The notes beneath the pieces are model-generated. The model was given only the letters and a program-made list of their open reading frames with translations. It ran no database searches and was not told the origin of the DNA. DNA of 64,000 nt. Origin: Diphasiastrum complanatum. Taxonomy: Eukaryota; Streptophyta; Lycopodiopsida; Lycopodiales; Lycopodiaceae. The position numbers and the translations under genes were made by a program. The stretch spans positions 43,137,863-43,201,862 of the forward strand of contig CM055092.1 in NCBI GenBank assembly GCA_029204225.1, written 5' to 3'. Shown here piece by piece: positions 10,801-22,800 of the stretch (positions within the stretch are counted from its first letter, which is position 1; each line of letters begins with the position of its first letter).

Positions 10801-13800
10801 ACGTACGAGGACGCCATGTCAGTGACCCTTGATTCCTTGTTAGTTGTGATGTCTTAGAGGGCTACATGCTGGTTTTGCTTTGGACATGACGTGATGCTAG
10901 ACAGCATAGACGTTGCAATTTGCAAAGAAAGCTGAGTGGCAATGTATTACAAACATCACAGAAGAAAATGTAAAGTGGGGAGATTGCGGCCAGCAGGTAA
11001 GTGAATACCCTTTTTTTTTCATGTAGTACCACGCTTGTACCTAGTATGGTCCAAAACGTACAGTATGTTCTGACTGTATTTGGTTGGAACGGGTTTCTAA
11101 GTGTAGGATAATGATTAGTTTATGCTTTTACAGCTTTGTGCTTCATATCCTGTTTAGGTACTCTGGAACCATTGGGCCAATTAATATTGTTATTGGCCAA
11201 GAAGACCAGGGGGAGGCCTCGCTCCCCCTCACCTCCATCCTCTCCCCCCACACCATCCTCCCGAACCCCCTCCCTCCTCCTTTCTGCTGCGCAGCAGCCC
11301 AGCAGCATGTGGTCTAGCTGCTGTGCAGTGGCAGGCCACTGCCGCACAACCTAATCTACCCCCCCAACTGCTAATCTGTTCTCTTTGTGCTCCCAACCTC
11401 ATCTACCTCCATCTGCTACTCAAGAAAAGTCTACCCATCCTCTCAAGAGCCCTATACCCCTGCTAAAGTGGTCGCATCCTATGTGGCCACCAATATGAAC
11501 GTTTGTTAGGGGATTTCTAGGAAATGAAAGCTAAACTCCACTTGGTTAAACTTGAAATGTCCCAGCTTAAGGACGCTAACTGCAAGCTTCAACAAGAGGT
11601 GGATATGCTGAAGCAAGAGCCTAGAGCTCAACCTATCCTTGCTACACCGGAATCATCCAACAAGCTCAAAGAATTCAAAGCCAAAATCAAGCAGCAAAAC
11701 GAAGAAGCCATGTCTTGGGCGACCGTGCTTAAACGAGGTGGTAAGCCTACTGCGCCCATCTCCTTAGTTATTTCCGCCACTCTTTCCGAAGAAAGGCTTC
11801 GTGAAAGTAAAGCACTCAATATTCAGGTACGTGGCATTATAGATACCCAAAATGCTATTGAAGAAGCCAAATGTTTTCTCAACACTACTCTAGACCATAA
11901 TAGTGAAGGCTTGGATACGGCATGGCACACTAAACGGGATAATACCACTTTGGTTATTCCTTTTAAATCATCCATTACACGTAGAGATGCCCTACAAAAA
12001 AGAGCCAAATTGAAAGACACATTTTCATGGATGATGATCTCAAGCCTTCTAGGAAGTATCTATTACAGCTTGGCGAAGTGCATGGGTTAGCCCTTTATAA
12101 TTGCCTAGCTTGTTGGCCGGAGTCGAATAATTATACATGTCATCCGCATAGTGGTGGACATAGTGTAGTCGATTACCTCATGGGTCACCATCCTTCATTC
12201 CATTGATGTCACGGCTCCAAGTCCTCCTCACTACCCTTTCTGATCATTCCTTTCTATCCTTCCTCTTGGGTTCTATCTCGACCTCATAGTCCCCGCCTAC
12301 CCCGTTTTTGATCAAGCACCCAGATATACCTTCTCCTATTCTTACATTTTGACTTACCAGCAGGCCCTTACTTCGCTACTGCATCATTTTCCACACGACA
12401 GCCCGTTGGAATCACAAGCCGACTTTCTCACCACCTCCCTTCATACTACTGCCTCATTATCCTTTCCATCGAAACCCTACTGGCGCCCATCCAAATCTTC
12501 TTGTCCTATTCGACCTCCCTGGTTTGACGATGAATGTCCTTCCCTACATGTCCACGTTGTCCATGCTCTCTTACATGAACCGGTTGCTCTTCATACTGCT
12601 CACCGCTCTCTTCATCGTACACTTCGCTGTAAAAAGCATCCTTGCAACGAACGAGAAGGGAACGCCTCGTCGATTCCTTATTCAGTTCCTCCACAGGCTC
12701 CTTTTGGTGTGAATTTATTCCTCGTTCTCCACCTCTTCCTGAAGATCTACATATCTGGACCACCTATGGCACTTCATTGTATACTATACCCATTGACTCA
12801 CCCATATCTATCTCCCGCCACCCATGTGAGTTCACCTTTTTCACCTATAATATGGTCTTAATAGCCATCAAGTGATTGAAAACCATCGCACTAGAGACAT
12901 AGAAGACCTTGAATCTGAATTGCTGATCCATGCCGCAGACCTACTCTCACCTATCTTAGCCAGTTTACGAAATCGTGCAGTTGTGTTTGGTTTTCCTTCC
13001 ACATGGTCATCCACCCCATCCACAAAATGGTGACCCCATAAATCCTGGTAACTACCATACTGTCATGATCGGCCATGCTATTGCGAAACTATATGGCACT
13101 ATCCTTCAGTCAACGGTCAGTTCTGAAGTTGAGATCAGGCGACTACATGCCCTGGGACAGGTTGGCTTCCGAGCTCATTATTCCACCACCGACAATGTCT
13201 TCACTCTTCGAGCTATCATCGAAGAAGCCATACATAAGAGACAGAGGGTTAACTGAAGTTTTGTTGACTTCAAGAAAGCCTTCGATACTGTCCCACGTGC
13301 CCTTCTCATTCAGAGATTACGTGACCTTGGCTTCTCCACTGACACAGTTCTTGCAATGATGACACTTTATGAGAGGGTTCTTGGCTGCTTTCAGAGTGAT
13401 ACGAGCATATCTGGAATACCATTGGGGTGAAGCAGGGTTGCTCCCTCTCCCCTACCTTATTTGGGTTATATATTAATGAGCTTGAGAGAGTCATTGAGCA
13501 TTGTGGGGATGCAGGATGAAGCCTTAAGCATATTTTGATTGGTATCTTACTTTACGTAGACGATGTGGCTCTAGTCTCCACTACTAGAGAGGGCCACCAG
13601 CAACAGTTAGACAGCCTTCATGCCTTTTGCTCCAAATGGGATTTGGGGTTTAACACTACAAAGACCAAGATTATGGTATAGCCAAATGTCGGTGGTGTTG
13701 ATAGTTTCTGATAATTGTAAAAGATCAGTCTACTTTATGGCCAATTCTGAGTCCCGATAATCGGAAAATAATACTCTGGCCCAGTCGGGCGGCGGACTGG

Positions 13801-16800
13801 GACCCAGTCATAATAGCAAAATTTTACCAATATCAGTTCTTTAAAGGTCCAACTTAGCCCAATTTTCCTCTAAAAAATATGGCAACAGATAGCCATACTT
13901 AAATGCATGAACACACCAGAAGAACGCTACATGTGAATGAGATACATGAGTACATTATTCAAGTGAGGAGTAGCTCATGGATGGGCAGTCAAGAATAGTT
14001 CTCAAAAATTCTAGCACCTGGAGTTAGGTGCCACTCTTTGTATTTCCTAAATGGTGGTGGATTCACATATACAGGATAAATTAGTGGCTCTGTCATAGGA
14101 GGCTTCAAGTGAGCGAGCAATTTGAGGTAGATAGGGATATTGACTTCATTGATGCCATAGAAATGAATTTTTAGCACCTCACTGGCACATTGATCTAGTT
14201 CTTGACTCCACAGTACATAGCTTATAAGCCCGTTCCGACCCTTTTGGGTCGGAACGTTCCGTACGTTCCGGAACGTACTGGGTCGGAACGAGTTAATGTA
14301 ATTTTAAAAATTTTATATCTGACCCTGCTGGCCCACGATTTCTGCAAAACTAATATCTATCAAAGATCTACCTGCAGTCCAAATAGATAGTAGATAATAT
14401 CCGCCATGGACCCTGCAAACTAAAACTATGGCGGATATATGACCCTGCTGGCCCACGACTTCTGCAAAACTAATATCTATTTGGATCCAATCTATGGTGG
14501 ATCATGAGTGACCTATACTGATAGAGTTGGAGACTAGTTTTGATTAGGTGCGAAAGAACACTATAGTTCTCAGGATTGACTGTTCAACTTTTTAATCTAT
14601 GTGAGAGAGTGTTGAGTGCATTGTCAGAGATACCTATTTACAGGATGATGTATTTATATACATTTAGTCATGGACTGTGTTCAGAGGATCATTCCAAACT
14701 AAGGTTCAGAGCTACTATGATTATTAGAGTTTCAGGCAAGATTTGGATCACTCTCAACTAAGGTTTAGAGCTACTGAATGGATCAGGCAAGAATCATTCA
14801 AATAGAAATTGGAATTACTTGTGGTCTATTATTAAGACACAATCACTCTATAGAAATAGAGCTACTGATCAGACACATGTAGAAATAGAGATAATTCTTC
14901 CATTGGTAGATAGTTAAACTAGAACCAAATTAATCTGACTCAAAGCTAGATTTACTCAGGTAGAGAATGAGGTAGATTATTCATATGGTTTAGATCATTC
15001 TGAATTCTAAGGTTGAGAGCTCAGGATATGGTTTTTTTTTCCTTTGTAAAAAACGTATTTTTTTTTTTTGAGGGTCCCATTCCGGAACGGAACGCGTTCT
15101 GGAACGAACGCGTTCCAGAACGCGTTCCGTTCCGGAACGGGCAACTAAGGTACATAGCAACATCAGTTATCACTGGGAGTAGATGAGCATTTGACCTTAT
15201 TTCAGAGTGAGCAATGTTGAGCTCTCAGTTTACATTGGACATATACCATAGACATGAACTTCAAAGCTATGGTGACAGCTATAACAAAATAGTCATGACC
15301 TTTCCAGCAATATGAAGGATTTTCATTAGAAGCTTGTGTTGTTGCTAACTCTTTTTCGTTTAGCCGCTTCATGCAATATCTGTTAAGCATGTAGCTAATG
15401 CATGGCTTTTGCTAGTGTTCCAAGAGCCCAAAGATGGAGCAGAGCTATAGAAAACAATGAAAAGTTTGATATAGGATACTTTCCCATCGATTCATTAGGC
15501 CCTCAAACCATATAAAAGTTGCAAGTTTAACCTCAAAAGTTTAACACTTTTCAAGAAATTCAAAGTTGGGGCTGCTTTTTCTACCTTCGTTGTTGACGTT
15601 TGCATGTTGCAGTGTATTTACTTGCCAACAAGTAGGAAACATCACATTTTAAATACGAGACCAAACGTTTTCCAAAGGGTGTAGCATTACAAGTGGCAAA
15701 TGATTAAGCGCTTCATTAACTTATTTGCTATTTTTTGGCCATTTCCCCACTAAATAAACATGATTATAAAATTATGTTGCTTTTGGTTACTGTCATAGTA
15801 GATAAAGACATTTTCCTTGTACCATGATGATTTGACCATGGATGTTGTACATGCAATAACATCACCTCGTTTCTAGGGTAAAAACATTATTATTTTTCTT
15901 ATCTCTTCTTTGTGAACTAACTTCTTTGCAAAATAACTAGTTCAACTTCAAATACGCATTGTGTGATTTCAGTGCTTTTAGGCATCTTCTTTTGTACTTC
16001 TCGTGAAGTTCTTGTGAAGAGTTAGACAATTTGTTTCTCCCAATAGTAGTGATTTGTTTTTTGGTGCCTTGAGTTTTACATGCTTGATTTCAGCAACTTT
16101 GAACTTATTGTGATGAAAAGCTGAAATTTGCTTGTTCATTACAGAGTGAAGGGCATCGCCAAATTTTGACACGAGAGCTAGAAGCAGTAGGTTTGCGCCT
16201 AAACAAAAGGCCACCACAGGTGTTCCTTTGCTTTTGATCTTGTGTAGGGTGTTATAATATATAGTATATACCCATCACCTTTTTGTGATTGTGATAATTG
16301 TTGTAGAAAGCGTGTTGGTTTCTTAAGCTAATATGAATGCACATAAATAGTTATCTAGTTTTTTAAATATTTCTTTTTTTTATAAAATTTTGAAATCAAG
16401 AGGAGGCACCAAATATGGGTTGTTGCATTTGTTGTGAAAGTGAATTTTCAAGGCATTGCTGGGTGAAATAGTCCATTATAGGATGCAAATAGTGTAACAA
16501 TTATTGAATTCTAGGCTTATTTGAGACTTGTTGTGGCCAAATTATGTGCCAAAATAGGGTTTCAAAGTGTGCTAAGAATTTGTGTTTTTATGGTCTAGAT
16601 ACATGTGTCCTTTGAATTTTGATCAGCACATTGATCTTGGAAAAGGAAAATAATCTGAAAGAAAGCCTAGCTCCTATTAGGAACAATTTCAAGGAGTTTG
16701 GATGCTTGTTTTTAGCACATGTATTCCTCTTATTGAATGAGCTCTTTCTTGTCTCCATTTGAGAGGAAAATGATGGGTCATTATGTGTTTTTTATTTGTT

Positions 16801-19800
16801 AACAATATTCACTAAAGCTAATGACACAGTTTGTCATTAATAACATTGATGATTGTAGCTATGATAACTCCATTCAAATATGTGTACTGAACTTGCACAA
16901 TATATAGAAAAGCATATTGGAAACACGAGGAGAAATCTACTAATAACACCATTTGATGAACCCTAACATGGAGGTCGACCGCCAACCTATGTTATTTCAA
17001 GGGTCTAGGAGAATTTGCTGCACGTATTACTTGGCTAGAACATGGATCATACAACTAGTGAACACAATAACAAGATCAAACTTAAGAAAGAACACAAGTT
17101 AGAAACCAAACTGCTACAAGTGATACAAGGTATCTCAATGCTCATGTATGCCACCATGTACTTGCATTTGTGCTCGTGAATCAGGTGTTTTCATAGGCTC
17201 CCCCACCTCTTCAAGGCGCCTATGGTTGTTGTAGGCTCCACCGACTTACTAATATACTTAGTTGGGGTCTCATTGACCTACTAGGGCAAAACCTGAACAA
17301 AACTTCAATGCATATACTATTTATGATGGTTATGTACATCCAAAGACATATTGGTACACTGGTTATGTAATCGACATAATTATATGCAGTTATACCATGG
17401 GGGACACTATACATGATACTACATATCACAAAATATAACCCCCCCTCCCCCCCCAAAAGCACCCTTGAGGGCTATTTTGTGCAACGCCTAACATATTTCT
17501 AAATGTCTCAAATATTTCTTTGCTGAGCACTCTATAAATATGTTTGCCGCTTGGGGTGGTGGTACCTCAACTCTATGTTGAAGCTCTGCATCGTGACTTG
17601 AATAAAGATTTTTTCACCTCAACATGCCTGGTCCTGGCATGATACACAAGATTCTTGGTGAGCTAGATACATTTGATTGTTGCAGTGGAGCATTGTTGTG
17701 CCATTTTCCGAAGTTGTTAAGTCTTTGAGAAGTTATCTCCCTAACTAAGTCGCCGCACATTTTGCCTTTGTCGTTGCTTTGTACTTCACCTCTGTGAATG
17801 AGAGTGCAATCTAGCCCCTCTATTTGTGTCAATTTGTATGTGCACTTTTTATGCGTTGTATTTCTCTCTTTCTCTCTCATAGTTACAACTAGATTTGGAT
17901 TCAACTGTATATGAATTGAGATTTGCATCAAGATTTTAAGATGTTTTTAAAAGGTTCGAAGAAATTTTATTATTAGAAGAACGGAATTCATGTGAAATAT
18001 AGTATCATGTGCCTTTAGCATGATTTTGCCCTAAGAAACTCAAATCCTACCACCCTACACGTTTCCTAACCTCCCAAAAATATAAGCATGTATTGCTATG
18101 TTGAAAAACTTACCTACAAACTTTTTGATTTTTGGTTGGGAGTAACACAAAGATTCAACAAGGTTCAAAACCCTTTGAGTCAAGGTTCATGTACCATCAA
18201 CCTAGGACAAAATTTAAGGTCTTTGAACGATGTTCTAATTCAATAATAAACTTAGTAAGCATTCTCACCTACTAGACGCCGAATACGTTGCAGCGGATCG
18301 TGTTCCGCTGCAACAACGATCTGGAACGAGCGTCCCGGATCGCCAGCGTTCCGGATCGCTTTTTTTTTTTTGGTTTGTGAAAATATGACTCCTGTTTAGG
18401 GCATCGTATGAAGAAAAATGATGTGAGATGTTATTGGATATGACTCTTGGTTGGTGAGGTCACTTCTCCAAGATGATGTACATCATATCATCGACACCAT
18501 CTTTGATCCTTATAGGACACCAAGGAGTGAAGAGTAACTAGTTTATCTTTGAATGAGCAATGAGACGTCCTTCTCATGTCAACGTAAATATGGCATTCAA
18601 AAATAAAGTGCACCCCAATCTCACACTCCTCCAAATACAGAGTTGGTAAATCTAGTCATCTTGGGCAATCCTTGGAAAGCTGCCTGTCGTTAAACCATGT
18701 GCATGAAACATGATTTAACAAAAACAAAGTTATACATCTGTGTATTTCAATTTTGTTGATGTGGGTGTGCGCGTGTTTGACTTCAAGGGTTTGGAACTAT
18801 ACTTTGATGAAACCAAGTTTTGCATATAATGAATAAGAAACTTGTGAATTTTACAAATTTCATTTCTTCTAAATTTTCTAGTATGATTTTGGTGAGTATA
18901 ATTGACTTTGAATCTTGTGTAATAGCTCTATAGAAACAAAGAGGTAGCTAGCAAAGATGAGGATTTAAATGATGAGACAAAGATAATGAACTAATGATTT
19001 CTTAACAACAAGAAACTCATCTTGTTTGAGTGACATTATTGGAATGAAGTGATAATACATAATTCCAAGTTTCTTGTTGTAGTTAAGTCTTTTGACAATC
19101 GTTTTTAATGTGGTATTTAACTATTTTAATATGTCAAATCTTCTTGTTGCATGACAAATAATGCTTTCATAGTACCTTTTCAGATTTATTTCAAAAGGAA
19201 GAAGACCGGTGGTATTTCATTCAATAGCACATTACAATTAACACATGTGGACGAGAAGCTATGCTATCAGATTCTACATGAGTATAAGATTCACAACGCT
19301 GAGGTACAATGAGAGTTCTGTTTGTAGATATGGATGGTTTTCTTGATTGTATATGGTATGGATGCTATGTTGATTTCATGTTTGTTTTCTTTGAGTACTT
19401 TGATGACAACTCAAGTGAATATTGTACCACTTTTTGAGAGATGTTATTGGAGTCGTTGCCTAATTCTTGCTATTGGCTTGTGTTGGTGCTTCCTTCAAGT
19501 TTTGATTAAAATTAGTCCATTGTGATTTTGAGGAATGTAGGTTTAATGTTGTAGGATGGTAGACAAGTGATAATACTAGATTTGTAGTTGCCTTGATGGT
19601 AAAACAAAGAAGCCTTTGGGAAGGTTTTTTATTTACATTTTAGAGCAAGTGAAGCAAACAATAACAATTCGCTAGAATCATTCACCAAGGAAGTTGTAGG
19701 GTCAATGTTCAGAAAACATTTGGGAAATTTGCAAGGGAGATTTTTTTGTATTGGAAGCTATTTTGATTCCAGGTTAAGTCGCTTGTTCTGAAACATACCT

Positions 19801-22800
19801 TGAATGAATTTTTTCATCGTACATACTCTTTTTTCTATAAAACTCGAAGTGGAGACTTAGTCAATTCTTTGTGATGCAATGATACTCTCTGTGATGGCAA
19901 TGATACGTCTGCGATGAAGGCCATCCTCTATGTATCTATTTATGTATATGGTTGAACAACGCATGATCCTACAATCCTTATATCCTCAAAAGGTTATGAC
20001 AGGTGGAATGCTAAATTGTCTAAATTCTAAATGTTGTGGTGAAATAGGAACAATGGCTGATTGTCCCTAGATGTAGGAAAGATGGTTGATTTGTTGCTTC
20101 TAGAATCTGACTTTTGTTTAGCTAAAGTGATCCTGCAATTGGGACTTACTTTCACAGCAATGTTTCCACGAACCGCGGTTCAGACCTTGAATCATGGGTC
20201 AAATCATTCGAATCGGATGGGTCCGGTTTGAACCGGCCTGTTGGGTTTTTGCAACAAGGCCAGCATGCAACTATTTTTAAGAATCATCAATGTGCATTTG
20301 TGAGAGCCTAGTTAGTAGTTAGTAGTAACTTGTAAGTTACTACTAAGCTGTAATTGGTAACTAGTTAGAGAGTAGCATAGTAGCAATTTAGGTGTTAGCC
20401 GTTAATAGTTAAAACGTTGGACTTTGAACTTTGAACTTGGTAGTTGCTAGTTAGTTTTTTAGGGTTAGAAGTTAGTAGTTATAACATATTAGAACTGGTT
20501 ACATTCAACATTGTATTGAGCTAATTATGATTTCTCTAGATAATGTTATGTATATAGATAATAATACTATATAGTATTTAGTATATACTTTATAATTATT
20601 AATATATATAATTTATTATCTATTACCTATTTTGATTAATGTAATTGAAATTTGAATGTTATCTAGAGACTAGTACCTACTATCTACTTAGTACTAGTAA
20701 GAGTCAAGACTTAGATGAAATACCTTGGTGCATTTATTCATAGAAAAAACTAGTAGGTACATGGATGAAAAAGATATGTACATCCCGAAGGGGAAGTTTA
20801 AGCAAAAGTAAGCTCAAACAAGAGCAAAGCTTGCACTAAAGCTAAGATTAATCCAGATCCTGGCATTAAAAATAAAGGTGCAAAAACTATGATGATGTCA
20901 GGGGGAGTCTGCCAACTGACTGTAGCAGATCAGAAAAGTGGAGAGGTGGTGAGTCAGCTAATGAAGAGGAGATGAGATGTAGCAAACCCAGCCACCGTCG
21001 CCCGTTGCAGGATCGATAGGGCTTGAGCACGTTGCAGGGCAATGGAAATACGTTGTTTGAAAGAAGTCACGAGAATAGAACCAGGAATACCTTGACGCTC
21101 TGCACATGCGAAGAAATTCCTCAAAGCGTTGATGCAAGGTGCCATAAGTCTCAATTGCCAGGGGAATGAAAGCATCAGTAGGGTGCCTGTCGGAGTAGTT
21201 TTTTCTCTTCTCTTGTGCTGCCACGCCTGCCGCTTCTCCTGGTGTGAAGGCAAAGCGAGGCAGTAGGTCACCACGCGTGGGATCAACAACAACAACATCT
21301 GCCAAAGTACGAAGCCCATCCGGGGAGAGGACAATGTCAACACGCCTGCGGGAAGAGTGGGACACGATAGAAGGAAGGACATGAGATTGCTCTCTGAGGA
21401 CATGGAATCCTCCATCTCTGGCTATAGCGGCCGCTGCATCTTTGACAACATCATGCGTAGCTGTTCGCTCACTCCCAGAAGGACAACGGAGGAGGTGGAT
21501 AGCAAGAGCATCAATAGGGTGACCACAAGCACACCTGGAGAGACCCAAGACCGAAGGATGAGGTAGCCCCAAGCGAAGACGAAGAGCAGTGGTGAAGATG
21601 GCTGAAGACAACCGAAATGAAGGAATAACAGGCCGAGCAGACAGCCAAGCCCCCGCATCTGGACCTTGACATGAAAGAAGCCGAGCTCGATGCAACGCCG
21701 AAGGAGCCTCAGAGAGCATGCTGGAAAGGGTTTGCTTGTGCACGCGCTCCAAGAGGGTCTCTTGCAGGTGATCTGAGCTGAAAGTAAGGAGTTGCTCAAA
21801 AGGAGGAAGCCATGCTTGGGCAAAGAGGGGGAGCAACTCTTTTGCAGTGATGAGGAGGTGCTGAAAAGGCAGAGAACCGCTATCCACATGAGCAATGCAA
21901 TCTGCCAAGAGAGGGCGAAAGCCAGAAAGGAACCGAGAAGACAAAGCAGGGGCGACAAGAGCCCAACTCCCAAGAAAAGTTGCAGGTGCAGAAGAAACCG
22001 TAGAGAGAAGACCCACACCTCTACAAGAAATGGGTAACCGAGCCTGGTTCCGAGCTGAAAGGGTCTCCACACCATCCAAAGAACCCGGGCCCAAAAGGCG
22101 GCCAAAAAGGAAGCCTTGAGGAAATGATGAAAGGCGTGGAGCACCGTAGGAGCAGGACCAACAATATGAGTGTCATTAGCAACTGATGGAAATAAGCAGG
22201 AGGGAAAGGCCTCAGTAGAAGCTGGAAGGGCACAGAAATGAGCTAGAGCGAAAAGAAGACCACCCAAAGGATCACCTTGACGAGTACCCGTTGCAGACTG
22301 GATAGTAGAAAGATCCCCATAGCGCACATGGTGACTTTAAAAGAGGGGAGTCTCAGTAGCATAGAACAACCGCACAAATGGGATAAGCTGAGCCAACTCA
22401 CCACCAGCCGCCTGCAGCTCCCGAAAGATCGTAGCTCTAGAAACAGAGTTAAAACCATTGGAAACATCCACTTGGAGAACAACCCAGTCAGGATGGAGAT
22501 CAAGTGTGGCATGCAAACCATGAATGACAACTTCACAGCCTCCATGAGTAGAGACGCCAAACAATGACGGGAGAGAAAAGAGGTGAAAATCTGTTGAAAC
22601 TGAAAACAAATAGAGCGACTTACAAGGCGGAGGAGGACTTCGCCAACAATGATAGGACGGACGCCATCCGAGGCTTTAGTCATGGCGATCAAACGAGACG
22701 TAGACAAAAGACATGCAACAGAAGAAGGAATGTGCCCAGAGGCGATAAAAGAGCAGATCTAAGAAAGTTGAACAAAGCCACTAGCAGAGTCCTCAGGAGG

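Larger units (their letters stand above)
11200..13685 (+). mobile_element. Decayed LINE (LINE B), ORF1 fused to truncated EN-RT
   Basis: Same family as LINE A, in sense with DRG2. A GC- and C-rich leader (about 11205-11350) precedes an ORF1-like frame (11524-12090). This runs straight into the second half of the endonuclease (about 12050 on), a linker (12349-12720), and RT fragments in several frames (12975-13680), including [12 protein letters not shown] and [11 protein letters not shown]. It stops abruptly near 13685 within the RT palm, with no 3' UTR or tail. Many stops and frameshifts. Confidence 0.8.

Noticed and set aside
11084-11354. Short Pro/Ser-rich frames on both strands
   Set aside because: Chance frames in the GC-rich leader of LINE B, overlapping in several phases without family similarity.
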